Positions 43,954 through 52,554 are shown, numbered from the stretch's first letter. The stretch is DNA of 64,000 nucleotides from Chryseobacterium sp. JJR-5R (GCF_034047335.1 NZ_CP139137.1:2728001-2792000), one strand, 5' to 3'. The notes: generated by a model from the letters alone, not told the origin. Translations and numbers: made by a program.

Positions 43954-44438
43954 AAATAGGTTTTAATCCTTCTCCATTCCTCCAGTTTCTTTTCAAAGGA
44001 AACGGTGTGAAGCGGACTGGTTGAAGGCAATAAAAATACAGGAATTTTAAAATGCTTTCCTAACATTTTCTGCGCATTTTTATAGGATTTTCCACCATTA
44101 CAGAATATGGCCCCAATATTCGGGTATTTTTCAAGGAGCTCCGGGATCTGGTTGGCTTCTTCATTTTTAATCTCGGAATCCAGGCTTCCTTTCCGTTCAC
44201 AGGAATCGATGACATCCCAGAGTGCAATATGGTGTTTTTTTAGCATCCTGATTTTTTCCCCGTAGTCTTCGGTAAAATCTTCATTGAGCAATTCAAAAAT
44301 AATCTTCCAGAATTTATTCTGCGGATGACCGTAATATTGTTGCTTTTCCAATGATTTCACACCGGGAATGGAACCTAAAATTAAAATCCTGGAATTGCTG
44401 TCGACAATCGGCGGAAATGAAAATATTCTTTGGGTCAT
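43950..44438 (-). CDS. DNA-deoxyinosine glycosylase (uracil-DNA glycosylase superfamily)
   Basis: The 162-residue protein starts at ATG 44438; the frame is open further to a TTG at 44471, which would overlap a terminator palindrome and is not needed. UDG-superfamily features are ILGSIPGVKSLEKQQYYGHP (residues 20-39, motif A), NKFWK at 41-45, and PSTSPLHTVSFEKK near the end (motif B). This pattern fits family 6 glycosylases that remove hypoxanthine from deaminated DNA. It acts in base excision repair in the cytoplasm. It overlaps the secreted-protein gene by ATGA. Confidence 0.88.
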   Translation of the reverse strand: MTQRIFSFPPIVDSNSRILILGSIPGVKSLEKQQYYGHPQNKFWKIIFELLNEDFTEDYGEKIRMLKKHHIALWDVIDSCERKGSLDSEIKNEEANQIPELLEKYPNIGAIFCNGGKSYKNAQKMLGKHFKIPVFLLPSTSPLHTVSFEKKLEEWRRIKTYL

Positions 44439-44472
44439 GGCATTGCTGATGTGGGATTCATCTAATTTCAAA

Positions 44473-44496
44473 CAAAAAGCGGGCTAAAGCCCGCTT
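44473..44496 (-). terminator. Terminator of the S9 peptidase gene
   Basis: AAGCGGGCT (44477-44485) and AGCCCGCTT (44488-44496) form a tight hairpin followed on the minus strand by TTTTTG. It lies about 95 bases after the peptidase stop and just before the glycosylase start. Confidence 0.75.
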
Positions 44497-44588
44497 CTGT
44501 CTATGTTTTAAGTATATATTCAATCTATTTAACCACCCCGTCAAAAATTCTGAATGAATTTTTGCCCCTCCTCCGGAGTAGGAGAACT

Positions 44589-46583
44589 TTATAAAGTTTC
44601 TTTCAGCCAGCTGAAAAATTCACGCTGCCATACCAGGCCGTTCTGCGGATGCAGCACCCAGTGGTTTTCATTAGGGAAATAGACTAATTTTGATTTCAGG
44701 CCTCTTAATTTGGCTGCCTGAAAAGCTTCCTGGCCCTGCTCATAAGGAACCCTGAAATCAATACCGCCCTGAACGATCATGATCGGCCTGTTCCATCGAT
44801 CAACAAAATTGCTCGGATTAAAATCGGTATAGGCTTTCGGCTGCGGTTGTTCCCACGGCGAGCCCAGGTCCCAGTTGGCAAACCAGAGCTCTTCTGTAGT
44901 CAGGTACCAGGATTTCATATCAAATAATCCGTCATGCGCGATAAAAGTTTTAAAACGGTTTTCATGAATACCCGCCAGCATGAATACACTGTATCCACCA
45001 TAGCTTGCTCCTACTGCTGCCATTCTGTTTCCGTCAACATACGGTAAGGTTTTCGCAAAATCCGTTGCCGCCAGGTAATCCTTCATCGGCTGTCCGCCCC
45101 AGTCCCTTGAAATTTCTTCGTTCCATTTCGTTCCCCAGCCCGGCATTCCGCGGCGGTTGGGTGCCACTACAATATATCCGTTGGCTGCCATCAGGGCAAA
45201 GTTCCACCGTGTACTGAAGAACTGTGTCAGGGCAGACTGCGGGCCGCCCTGGCAGTATACCAGCGTCGGGTATTTCTTATTCGGATCGAAGTCCGGCGGA
45301 TAATGGAACCAGACGCCCATTTCTTTTCCGTCTGAGGTTTTAACCATCTTCAGCTCAGATTTTCCCTGCGCCAGTTTTGAGTACATTTCTTTATTCACTT
45401 CCGTCACCTGCTTCATGTCTCCGTTTTTCACATTTACCGAAAAAAGGTCTGTTGCATGGTTAATGTCGGTACGGCCTACCAACAGCGTGTTTTTCTGATC
45501 GGCAAAAATTTCATTCACATCAAAATCGCCTTGGGTCACCTGCTGTACTTTGGCATTTTTGGGATCTAAAGAAAACAGCTGCTTGGTTCCTCTGAAAGCT
45601 GCCGTAAAATAAATGGTTTTGGAATCACCGGCCCAGAACACATCGCCCGAAACGCTGTCATCCCAGCCGGCGGTCAGGTTGCTTGTTTTACCGGATTTCC
45701 AATCCAGGATTTTGATATCGTTTTTATCCGCTTCATAGCCGTCTCTGGCCATGCTCTGCCAGATCAGCGATTTCCCGTCCGGACTGAATTTCGGGTTTAC
45801 GTCATAGCCTTTATTGGTTTCCGTAAGATTTTTCGTGGTTCCTGATGCCAGGTCATACGCAAAAATATCTGTGTTGGTGCTGGTGGCGTATTCTTTACCG
45901 CTTTTCGGCTTGGTTACATACAGAAGCTGCGAAGAATCAGGGCTCCAGATGAAATCTTCGGCACCGCCGAATGGCCTTTGCGGAGCATCCCAGGTCTTTC
46001 CTTCCAGCAGGTCTTTTGCGGCATCTGCATTTTGAGAAGTATTGACTATGAAAACATGGTTGTACTTTCCTTCATTGAAGTAATCCCAATGCCTGTGGTT
46101 CAGGTCGGTATAAACCTGCGCGGTAGATTTCGGGATATCGGAATATTTGTCTTTGCCCATAAGCTTTTCCACCAGAACCTGCCTGCTGAAGGCTATTTTT
46201 TTACCGTCCGGAGAAACCACGATATTGTCTGCCTCGCCCAGGGTATAAAACTCGTTCCAGGTTTTCCCGCTGTCTCCGGAAAGTAAAATCTTGTCGCCTT
46301 CCTGTGCATAGATGCCGTTTTTGTCCCACTGGATCAATGATTTCTTGCCCAGATCTATTTTTACAGACTGGTTATTAATGACATTCAGGAAGTAGCTTTC
46401 GTTTTTTGTCTTTTCGGTTTTCAGATCGGTCTGTCCTATTTTATAAATCAGCGAAGACTGGTCAGGAGAAACGGCCTGTACGCCTACTTTTTTCAAAGTC
46501 CAGAGTATTTCGGGCGTCATGAGTTGTTGTGCATTCATTAAAAGCGGAGCTGCCAAAGCCAGCAGGCTGTACTTAAGTTTCAT
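44589..46583 (-). CDS. Exported S9 family peptidase (dipeptidyl/acylaminoacyl peptidase type)
   Basis: The 664-residue protein has a signal peptide from ATG 46583 (LKYSLLALAAPLLMNAQ). A longer frame to 46661 is rejected because the -7 box TAACTTTG (46666-46659) lies at its start. The first 400 or so residues are a WD/PD40-like beta-propeller (WSPDSSQLLYVTKPKSG; SPDGKSLIWQSMARDG). The C-terminal alpha/beta hydrolase holds the catalytic Ser in GASYGGYSVFM, Asp in GGIDFRVPYEQG and His in NENHWVLHP. It cleaves oligopeptides in the periplasm. It is a single-gene unit with its own promoter and terminator. Confidence 0.95.
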   Translation of the reverse strand: MKLKYSLLALAAPLLMNAQQLMTPEILWTLKKVGVQAVSPDQSSLIYKIGQTDLKTEKTKNESYFLNVINNQSVKIDLGKKSLIQWDKNGIYAQEGDKILLSGDSGKTWNEFYTLGEADNIVVSPDGKKIAFSRQVLVEKLMGKDKYSDIPKSTAQVYTDLNHRHWDYFNEGKYNHVFIVNTSQNADAAKDLLEGKTWDAPQRPFGGAEDFIWSPDSSQLLYVTKPKSGKEYATSTNTDIFAYDLASGTTKNLTETNKGYDVNPKFSPDGKSLIWQSMARDGYEADKNDIKILDWKSGKTSNLTAGWDDSVSGDVFWAGDSKTIYFTAAFRGTKQLFSLDPKNAKVQQVTQGDFDVNEIFADQKNTLLVGRTDINHATDLFSVNVKNGDMKQVTEVNKEMYSKLAQGKSELKMVKTSDGKEMGVWFHYPPDFDPNKKYPTLVYCQGGPQSALTQFFSTRWNFALMAANGYIVVAPNRRGMPGWGTKWNEEISRDWGGQPMKDYLAATDFAKTLPYVDGNRMAAVGASYGGYSVFMLAGIHENRFKTFIAHDGLFDMKSWYLTTEELWFANWDLGSPWEQPQPKAYTDFNPSNFVDRWNRPIMIVQGGIDFRVPYEQGQEAFQAAKLRGLKSKLVYFPNENHWVLHPQNGLVWQREFFSWLKETL

Positions 46584-46658
46584 AATGTGGATATTCATTT
46601 TGTTCAGGACACAGCGCCATGTGAGAATGGAGATGTCCTTAATTAATTCAAAGAACGC

Positions 46659-46666
46659 CAAAGTTA
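46659..46666 (-). promoter_or_regulatory. -7 box of the S9 peptidase gene
   Basis: TAACTTTG on the minus strand matches TAnnTTTG. It places the transcription start near 46652, which excludes the upstream in-frame start at 46661. Confidence 0.65.
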
Positions 46667-46728
46667 CTTATTTCTACCCTTAAATAATTAACAGGTTCAT
46701 AAAATCTTTTTCAGGGAGCTGATTATTT

Positions 46729-46761
46729 AAACCTCACAGGTTTTGAAAACCTTTGAGGTTT
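46729..46761. repeat. AACCTCA/TGAGGTT hairpin repeat
   Basis: AAACCTCA (46729-46736) pairs with TGAGGTTT (46754-46761), and the inner CAGGTTTT pairs with AAAACCT. This hairpin type is common between Bacteroidota genes. Only one copy is present here. Confidence 0.5.
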
Positions 46762-46780
46762 AATGAGGATTTCAATACGC

Positions 46781-46812
46781 AAAAAAGAGCCAACCGGAAT
46801 TGACTCTTTTTT
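46781..46812 (-). terminator. Terminator of the holin-like gene
   Basis: A run of A plus GAG pairs with CTC plus a run of T, with a CAA/TTG inner pairing, at 46781-46812. It is about 30 bases after the stop of the holin-like gene and looks bidirectional. Confidence 0.7.
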
Positions 46813-46841
46813 ATTTAATATTTGCCGGTTGGCATCTAAAT

Positions 46842-47186
46842 TTAATCCTTGTCGCCAATCATTGAATTGGCAAGGGAAGTAATGATGGAAAGCAGAATAC
46901 TGAAGATCAGTGCCCACCAGAATCCGTCCACCACCATACTGTCAATAAAATAATCGGCAATGAGAATGATGACAGCATTGATAACCAGTGTAAACAGGCC
47001 TAAAGTAATGATGGTCAGAGGCAGGCCGAAAAGGTTCAGTATCGGTTTTACAATCAGGTTGAGAATTCCCAGGACAATGGAAAAGATGATTGCCCCTCCG
47101 AATCCTGTAAAATGGACGCCCGGTAAGATCATGGTCAGCAGATAGGCGACAATCGCTGTAATAAGCAGCCGGATAATTAAGTTCAT
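46842..47186 (-). CDS. Phage holin family / DUF360-type small membrane protein
   Basis: The 114-residue protein has four predicted membrane helices. It carries the family pattern ILNLIVKPILNLFGLPLTII, TLGLFTLVINAVIILIADY, and a C-terminal WWALIFSILLSIITS. The family (holin_4_2) is widespread in bacterial chromosomes and usually is not phage; its function is not known. ATG 47186 is preferred over an upstream in-frame start at 47264 because it fits the family N-terminus MNLIIRLLI. It lies 83 bases downstream of the thioesterase gene, so co-transcription is possible. Confidence 0.88.
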   Translation of the reverse strand: MNLIIRLLITAIVAYLLTMILPGVHFTGFGGAIIFSIVLGILNLIVKPILNLFGLPLTIITLGLFTLVINAVIILIADYFIDSMVVDGFWWALIFSILLSIITSLANSMIGDKD

Positions 47187-47269
47187 AAGTTGATTTTTTT
47201 TAATATTTACAAGGTATTGCTGTACAAAACATATTCCATTTACCGGAAGGTGTTTTACCCACAATACCG

Positions 47270-47692
47270 CTATTTTATTTTCATCATGGTTACCAGAGAA
47301 GTGGCCACATGGCTTTCTGAAGCCCCGTTTTCATCAACAGTATAAATTTCCGTCCTGACCACGCTTATTTTAGCACCGCCTTTTACAACGTAAGACTTTG
47401 AAATTAAGGCATCGCCTATAGCCGGCCTTAAATAATTCACTTTCATCTCTACCGTAACCACATAGCAGTCTTCTTCATAATGGCTTACTGCGGCGTATCC
47501 TGAAGAGACGTCTACCAGGGAAGCGATCATGGCACCGTTGAACATTCCGGCTTTCCGGGTCATCATTTCCATTTTCGGGATTTTAATCGAGATAAATCCG
47601 GTTTCCACTTCCAGCAATTCCGCTTTGTAGAACTGCAGGGTTTCGGAACGGCTGAAACTGCCGGTAATAAGTTGCTTTTTTTCGGGTGTCAT
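47270..47692 (-). CDS. PaaI-like hotdog-fold thioesterase
   Basis: The 140-residue protein has the hotdog pattern MFNGAMIASLVDVSSGYAA, in which the family places the catalytic Asp and the helix wrapped by the sheet. It continues with VVTVEMKVNYLRPAIGDALI. Members hydrolyse acyl-CoA thioesters in the cytoplasm. The substrate here is not known. The start is ATG at 47692. The next gene on the strand is a small holin-like membrane protein. Nothing unusual was noted. Confidence 0.88.
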   Translation of the reverse strand: MTPEKKQLITGSFSRSETLQFYKAELLEVETGFISIKIPKMEMMTRKAGMFNGAMIASLVDVSSGYAAVSHYEEDCYVVTVEMKVNYLRPAIGDALISKSYVVKGGAKISVVRTEIYTVDENGASESHVATSLVTMMKIK

Positions 47693-47967
47693 TGTTTTTT
47701 GTTTACTGCAAATGTAGATACAAATTTTTACAAATGCTTTGATGGATCTAAGGGCGTGGCTTAAATTTATTTCAAAAAAAATAATTTTACGCAGATTACG
47801 GTGATCACACAGATTTTAAGGTGTACTTAAAGTGGTATGTGCAATTCCAAAAACTCTGAATATGGGACTTAAGCAAGATAAATAAAGGATAAAATACCGT
47901 TTCAATTGATGAACCATCAACGTACTGAATGGGTTCAGCATATTATTAGAAATATAAACACTTCAAA

Positions 47968-50088
47968 TTAAGCCAGGGAAATACTAAAATCTTCACTTAA
48001 AGACAGAATACCTTCCGTCAGGCTTTCAGGATGCGAACTGAAGCCTTTCAGTTTTGAGGTTTTCCCCTTCAATACAAGATCCATCAGTTGCTTATCCGAA
48101 ATCTTCTTGCCGAAGACTTCAAACATAACCTTAAAGCCGCAGTTCTTAAAATCAGAACACCCGACAGCCGTTTTCCCTTTGATGAGGTGGTGTGCTTTGC
48201 ATTTCGGGCACCGTGTTTCTTCCCACGACTGCAGGTCTTTCTTTACTGCCGGTTCGCGTTTTTTCTTTTCGGTTTCCGGCTTTTCTTCCTGCAATGTGAT
48301 TACTTTTCCTTTTCCGTATACTACTTTATCGGTGAGTTCCGTCACCATCCGGATCAGTTCTTCCTTAAACTGGTTGGCTTCATAATCGCCGCTTTCAATC
48401 CTGCGGAGCTTGGATTCCCATTCGCCGGTCAGTTCCGGGCTTTTCAGCAGTTCATCCTCAATGGTGTCAATCAGCTGGATGCCGGTCTGTGTGGCAATCA
48501 GGTTTTTCCGTTTCTTTTCAATGTACTTCCGCTTGAAAAGGGTTTCAATGATATTGGCACGGGTAGAAGGCCTCCCGATCCCGTTATTTTTAAGCATTTC
48601 TCGGAGCTCTTCATCTTCCACCTGCCTTCCGGCGGTTTCCATAGCCCTCAGCAGCGTGGCTTCCGTATACGGTTTCGGCGGTGATGTTTTTCCCTGGTGG
48701 ATTATCGGATCGTGCGGCCCGGACTCTCCCACCGTAAATTCGGGAATGCTCTGTTCTTCTTCCTTGTCTTTTTCCTTATCGGCAGGCTCTTCTTTGGGTT
48801 CTTTGGCGTAGACTGCCCGCCAGCCCGGTTCCAGGATCTGCTTACCGCTCGTTTTGAACGGAATGATTCCTACTTTTCCTTCCACCAGGGTATTTGAGAT
48901 TTTACACTCGGGATAAAATACGGCAATAAACCGCTTGGCTACCAGGTCGTAAATGAGTTTTTCTTCCCTGCTGAGATTCTGGGACGGCGCAACTTCAGTT
49001 GGGATAATGGCATGGTGATCGGTCACTTTCGCATCATCAAATACTGCCTTGGATTTTGGGACCGGTGCCTGCAACAATGGACTGATAAGTTCCTGATAGA
49101 TGGTCATTTTTCTCAGGATCCCTTCTATTTTCGGATACAGGCTTTCTGATAAGTAGGTAGTGTCCACACGCGGATAGGTGACATGTTTTTTCTCGTACAG
49201 GCTCTGGATATAGTTTAAGGTATTCTCTGCGGAATAGCCGTATTTTTTATTGGCTTCCACCTGAAGTCCCGTCAGGTCAAACAACCTCGGATTTTTTTCT
49301 TTCCCTTCCTTGATTTCGAACGAAACGATCTCGAAAATATTTTCTTTCAGGTATTCCAGTCCTTTCTCTGCACGTTCACGGGTTTTCAAACGATCAATAG
49401 CCGCAGTGAACAGGACATCGCGGTACCGGGTTTTCAGTTCCCAATATTCTTCAATGGTGAAGACATCGATTTCCTTCTGACGCTGAACGAGCATGGCCAG
49501 CGTCGGGGTCTGCACCCTTCCGATCGAAAGGACCGCTTTATTGCCACCGAATTTTTTTGTAAACAGGCGGGTGGCATTGATGCCCAGCAGCCAGTCGCCT
49601 ATGGCCCTTGCATTGCCTGCGAGGTACAGGTTTTTATAGTCTTCAGCAGGCTTTAAGTTTTCAAAGCCTTCTTTGATCGCTTCTTCCGTCAGGGACGAAA
49701 TCCACAGGCGCTTCACCGGTTTGGTGCATTTTGCTTTCTGCAGTACCCACCGCTGGATCAGCTCCCCTTCCTGCCCGGCATCCCCGCAGTTGATCACCTC
49801 ATCACATTCTTCCACCAGCCTTTCAATGACTTTGAACTGATTTTCAACCCCTTTGTTCGGAATGAGCTTGATTCCGAAATTCCCGGGAATGATCGGCAGC
49901 AGGAACAGGTTCCAAGATTTGAACTGCGGACCGTAATCATGCGGTTCTTTGAGCGTACAGAGATGCCCGAACGTCCAGGTCACGCAATAGCCGTTCCCTT
50001 CCATATAGCCCTGTTTGGGCATGGTGGCCCCCAATACTTTGGCAATATCTCTGGCAACACTGGGTTTTTCGGCAATACAAAGTTTCAT
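47968..50088 (-). CDS. topB: DNA topoisomerase III, type IA
   Basis: The 706-residue protein relaxes and decatenates DNA. The toprim start is MKLCIAEKPSVARDIAKVLG. The acidic toprim motif reads CGDAGQEGELIQ in place of the more common DPDREGE, so the second acidic residue and the Arg are altered. The active-site Tyr is probably that in KHVTYPRVDTTYLS, following GRVQTPTLAMLVQRQ. Domain III/IV elements such as DHHAIIPTE and GIGRPSTRANIIE are present. A zinc-ribbon-like tail CPKCKAHHLIKGKTAVGCSD near residue 640 ends the protein. Start is ATG at 50088. It is a chromosomal housekeeping type enzyme; no mobile genes are adjacent. Confidence 0.94.
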   Translation of the reverse strand: MKLCIAEKPSVARDIAKVLGATMPKQGYMEGNGYCVTWTFGHLCTLKEPHDYGPQFKSWNLFLLPIIPGNFGIKLIPNKGVENQFKVIERLVEECDEVINCGDAGQEGELIQRWVLQKAKCTKPVKRLWISSLTEEAIKEGFENLKPAEDYKNLYLAGNARAIGDWLLGINATRLFTKKFGGNKAVLSIGRVQTPTLAMLVQRQKEIDVFTIEEYWELKTRYRDVLFTAAIDRLKTRERAEKGLEYLKENIFEIVSFEIKEGKEKNPRLFDLTGLQVEANKKYGYSAENTLNYIQSLYEKKHVTYPRVDTTYLSESLYPKIEGILRKMTIYQELISPLLQAPVPKSKAVFDDAKVTDHHAIIPTEVAPSQNLSREEKLIYDLVAKRFIAVFYPECKISNTLVEGKVGIIPFKTSGKQILEPGWRAVYAKEPKEEPADKEKDKEEEQSIPEFTVGESGPHDPIIHQGKTSPPKPYTEATLLRAMETAGRQVEDEELREMLKNNGIGRPSTRANIIETLFKRKYIEKKRKNLIATQTGIQLIDTIEDELLKSPELTGEWESKLRRIESGDYEANQFKEELIRMVTELTDKVVYGKGKVITLQEEKPETEKKKREPAVKKDLQSWEETRCPKCKAHHLIKGKTAVGCSDFKNCGFKVMFEVFGKKISDKQLMDLVLKGKTSKLKGFSSHPESLTEGILSLSEDFSISLA

Positions 50089-50195
50089 GAAGGTTTCAGA
50101 ATTTTAAAGATGGCAAAATTCGGGATTTTTTTTGGATTTTGCTAATTAATGAAAGTCAGTAAAATATATAATAAAGCAAGGCTGTTTCTAAAGTT

Positions 50196-51221
50196 TCATA
50201 TCATCGGGATCTCCATCAGAAGCACCTCTGTGCCGTCTGATGTGGCTTTCATCTTCAGCTCCTCAATATCCAGGATACCGAATCCATCCCTTCTTTCCAG
50301 TTTCTCACCTTTCACTTCCAGGCTTCCTTCAATTACGAAAATATATATTCCGTTTCCTTTTTTCCTGATCTGATGACTGATTTCGGTGGCATCATCAAAG
50401 TTTCCCAGGTGGAACCAGGCATCCTGATGAATCCATATGCCTTCATCTTCAGGATCGGGAGAAAGGATCTGCAGAAACCGGTTTTTGCTCTTTGCTCTGT
50501 CGAGGGTGAGCTGGCCGTACCTCGGCGCAACATTCCTTTTCCGGGGATATACCCATATCTGTAAAAACCGGACGGTATCGCCCTCATCTTTACTGAACTC
50601 GCTGTGGGTGACCCCGGTTCCGGCACTCATTACCTGGATGTCGCCGCTCTTTATTTCGGTTCTGTTTCCAAGGTTATCTTCATGGATGAGCGTTCCCTGC
50701 AGCGCAATGCTGATGATCTCCATATTGTCATGGGGATGTATCCCGAACCCTCTTCCGGCTTCCACCGTATCATCGTTCAGCACCCGCAGAGTACCGAACC
50801 GGAGACGCCGGGGGTCATAATAATCCCCGAAACTGAAGGTTTTTTCGCTTACCAGCCATCCCAGGTCGGTCTTTCCTCTGGAACCGGAACGGTGAATCAC
50901 CTGGTTTTCCGATTTTTCCGGCTTTCCGAAACAGCTTTCCACTTCGCTCCTAACGAGTCCGCTGCCGCCGCCATAATGTTCAATTACCTTAATGTTATGG
51001 TTAACTTGGCTGCAGAACTCTCTGATCCGGTTCTCAGCTGCCTCTTCCAGCCCGGAACTCAGCAGCACCAAATCGATCTGCCTTTCTTTAATCCGTTTAT
51101 AGCAGTCATTCTCATTGCTGCAAAGGTCTGCTTTCCAGCCTTCATTTTTTTCGATGACCCTTTTTAAGATTTCGAGGATTTCCGGATTTTTTCCGATGAC
51201 TAAAAACTGTAGTGATTTCAT
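50196..51221 (-). CDS. Pirin with N-terminal receiver-like domain (fusion)
   Basis: The 341-residue protein has two parts. Residues 1-100 look like a degenerate response-regulator receiver: LQFLVIGKNPEILEILKR, then IDLVLLSSGLEEAAENRI, where Ser55 occupies the place of the phosphorylated Asp, and IKVIEHYGGGSGL. Residues 108-341 form a complete pirin with the metal ligands His162 and His164 in GIHPHDNMEI, and His206 and Glu208 in GTGVTHSEFS. The pirin half closely resembles the window's other pirin. The receiver-like part may sense a small ligand or protein instead of phosphate. The start is ATG at 51221; no promoter was assigned. Confidence 0.85.
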   Translation of the reverse strand: MKSLQFLVIGKNPEILEILKRVIEKNEGWKADLCSNENDCYKRIKERQIDLVLLSSGLEEAAENRIREFCSQVNHNIKVIEHYGGGSGLVRSEVESCFGKPEKSENQVIHRSGSRGKTDLGWLVSEKTFSFGDYYDPRRLRFGTLRVLNDDTVEAGRGFGIHPHDNMEIISIALQGTLIHEDNLGNRTEIKSGDIQVMSAGTGVTHSEFSKDEGDTVRFLQIWVYPRKRNVAPRYGQLTLDRAKSKNRFLQILSPDPEDEGIWIHQDAWFHLGNFDDATEISHQIRKKGNGIYIFVIEGSLEVKGEKLERRDGFGILDIEELKMKATSDGTEVLLMEIPMI

Positions 51222-51697
51222 AAGTTTATTTTAAATTGTGAGGTTGTATAATAACCGGCTGTATAAGATTACAAATGCTTATTTCCCGTAATCTTCAGTT
51301 CATTCAGGTCCAACCGGTATTCATCTTTGAAGATCTCATGGTTGCCGAACTATCTGCTGCCTTTTATGGCGAATAATTCCTTTCGCTGAAGGCAAAGATG
51401 TCAAGCAGGATCTGATGGTATATTTTCAGGCCATGCTGCCTGTTGAAACACTGTTCCATCAAATGAGATGGTTCTGATGAAGCATAATATCATCTTCCAG
51501 CGTTTTTTTCAAATTCTCTGTCAAACAAACTGTTGGTCTGTAAGTTAACTGCATATTTTTCACTGATCCGATTGACCCCCAGGTTATCCAGCCTGATCCG
51601 GATTCCGGCCTGCTGTTCGTGCGAAGGCAAAACAGGGTTATACGCTTAAAATCAAATATCATCGTTGTCATCCTTCAGTCTTAACATTAAATGTTAA
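51222..51697. other. Gene-free region with possible gene decay
   Basis: There are no convincing genes between the pirin fusion and the CTCAT repeat. Short frames on the minus strand (for example one at 51459-51671) show no family features and coding bias is poor. Decayed coding sequence is possible but nothing was identified. Confidence 0.4.
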
Positions 51698-51762
51698 CTC
51701 ATCTCATCTCATCTCATCTCATCTCATCTCATCTCATCTCATCTCATCTCATCTCATCTGCT
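51698..51762. repeat. CTCAT pentanucleotide tandem repeat, 13 units
   Basis: Thirteen perfect CTCAT units (ATGAG on the minus strand) run without a mismatch. The array lies 25 bases past the stop of the GNAT gene. Because its length is not a multiple of three, copy-number changes would shift any reading frame that crosses it. No gene was shown to cross it. Confidence 0.95.
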
Positions 51763-51786
51763 GAATGCCGGATAAAAGTTTTATTA

Positions 51787-52083
51787 TCAGATTGTTTCCT
51801 TTAACCAGATGTCATTGTATTCCTCAGGATGGCGCTTGAACTGTCCATGGACATAAGGGCATAACGGGACAATCTTCAGGCTGTTTTCCCTGGCATAATC
51901 AACCAGCTGCCCCAGCAATAACCTGGCAAAACCTTTTCCTTCATATTCAGGGCTGACTTCCGTGTGATAGACGGTTAATTTTCCGCCGATGACGGAAATA
52001 TCCATCTTTCCTGCTTTGTGATCATCTGAGAAAAGCTGGACTTCCCCTTTTACATTTTCTAAAACTACTGCTGTTCTTTCCAT
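51787..52083 (-). CDS. Small GNAT-fold N-acetyltransferase (NATD1-like)
   Basis: This 98-residue protein starts at ATG 52083; an upstream in-frame start at 52119 is less likely because the preceding residues (LILLCLLKIKT) are not part of the family. It shows the NATD1/YjdJ-type core: LTVYHTEVSPEYEGKGFARL, the acetyl-CoA loop motif, and LKIVPLCPYVHGQFKRHPEE, the conserved Cys-Pro segment. The substrate is not known. It is monocistronic, with a pentanucleotide repeat just past its stop. Confidence 0.88.
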   Translation of the reverse strand: MERTAVVLENVKGEVQLFSDDHKAGKMDISVIGGKLTVYHTEVSPEYEGKGFARLLLGQLVDYARENSLKIVPLCPYVHGQFKRHPEEYNDIWLKETI

Positions 52084-52305
52084 TGTTTTGATTTTTAATA
52101 AACAGAGTAAAATTAACAACTTTATTAAAACCGTTTCATGATCTATGATATTTTCTGCCTGACATTATAAGGAAACCGGATGCATAAATTAAACGGTAAA
52201 ATAAAGCCTAAAGTAGGAGAAAATGAAAGATATTTTATATCCGGTAAAATTTATTTCATTGGAAATCATTTACTTGAATATTAAAATTATAGCTAACCAA
52301 TAAAA

Positions 52306-52326
52306 AGTCTACTTTTTTAGTGGACT
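52306..52326. promoter_or_regulatory. Palindromic candidate operator over the -33 region of the metNIQ promoter
   Basis: AGTCTAC (52306-52312) and GTGGACT (52320-52326) form an inverted repeat with 7-base spacing and one mismatch. The right arm falls at the -33 position of the TATCTTTG promoter at 52343, so a bound protein would affect initiation. The regulator is unknown; a sulfur-responsive Rrf2-type factor is one candidate. Confidence 0.45.
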
Positions 52327-52342
52327 AATTAAATTTATGTCC

Positions 52343-52350
52343 TATCTTTG
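52343..52350 (+). promoter_or_regulatory. -7 box of the metNIQ leader transcript
   Basis: TATCTTTG matches TAnnTTTG and lies 22 bases before the leader ORF ATG. Transcription should start near 52357. Confidence 0.75.
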
Positions 52351-52371
52351 CAGTCATAATTAAATAAGGAA

Positions 52372-52476
52372 ATGAAATTGAAATCAAAATTCAGATATCC
52401 ATCAATGAAGAACAGGAACATCAATCATATGATGATGTATTGCTGTATGCCTTGGTATGTGAATTTTAGTGGCTGA
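52372..52476 (+). CDS. Met/Cys-rich leader peptide of metNIQ (candidate attenuator)
   Basis: This 34-codon frame starts at ATG 52372 after TAAGGAA and ends at TGA 52474-52476. It contains six Met codons, three in a row, in the segment NHMMMYCCMPWY, plus two Cys codons. An intrinsic terminator (52503-52533) lies 26 bases after the stop and 21 bases before metN. GCCTT at 52449-52453, within the Met-Pro-Trp codons, is complementary to AAGGC in the 5' arm of the terminator and could form a competing pairing. Stalling at Met or Cys codons when these amino acids are scarce would favour read-through. The peptide is probably a sensor rather than a functional protein. Confidence 0.65.
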   Translation: MKLKSKFRYPSMKNRNINHMMMYCCMPWYVNFSG

Positions 52477-52502
52477 CCTTACTTTTATTATGACATATTT
52501 TT

Positions 52503-52533
52503 AAAGGCTTTACCACGTTGTAAAGCCTTTTTT
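52503..52533 (+). terminator. Leader terminator upstream of metN
   Basis: AAAGGCTTTA (52503-52512) and TAAAGCCTTT (52521-52530) form a perfect 10-base stem around an 8-base loop, followed by TTTATTT. It stands between the leader ORF and the metN start, as expected for attenuation. Confidence 0.85.
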
Positions 52534-52554
52534 ATTTAACAGAATTTTTAAAGC

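Noticed and set aside
44439..44471. Upstream TTG start for the DNA glycosylase
   Set aside because: The start is TTG and the extension approaches the terminator of the peptidase gene; ATG 44438 fits the family N-terminus.
46584..46661. Longer N-terminus of the S9 peptidase
   Set aside because: The -7 box at 46659-46666 overlaps this start, and the signal peptide begins at ATG 46583.
48088..48811. Plus-strand frames of 92-198 codons opposite topB
   Set aside because: They are antisense shadows of the topoisomerase gene with no domain features.
51459..51671. 70-codon minus-strand frame
   Set aside because: No family similarity, poor coding character and no supporting context; left as gene-free DNA.
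51698..51762. CTCAT array considered as part of a CRISPR
   Set aside because: Units are 5 bases with no spacers, so it is a simple tandem repeat.
52351..52554. SAM riboswitch upstream of metN
   Set aside because: No recognisable SAM-I core or multi-helix junction was found, and the Met-rich ORF plus terminator explains the leader better.
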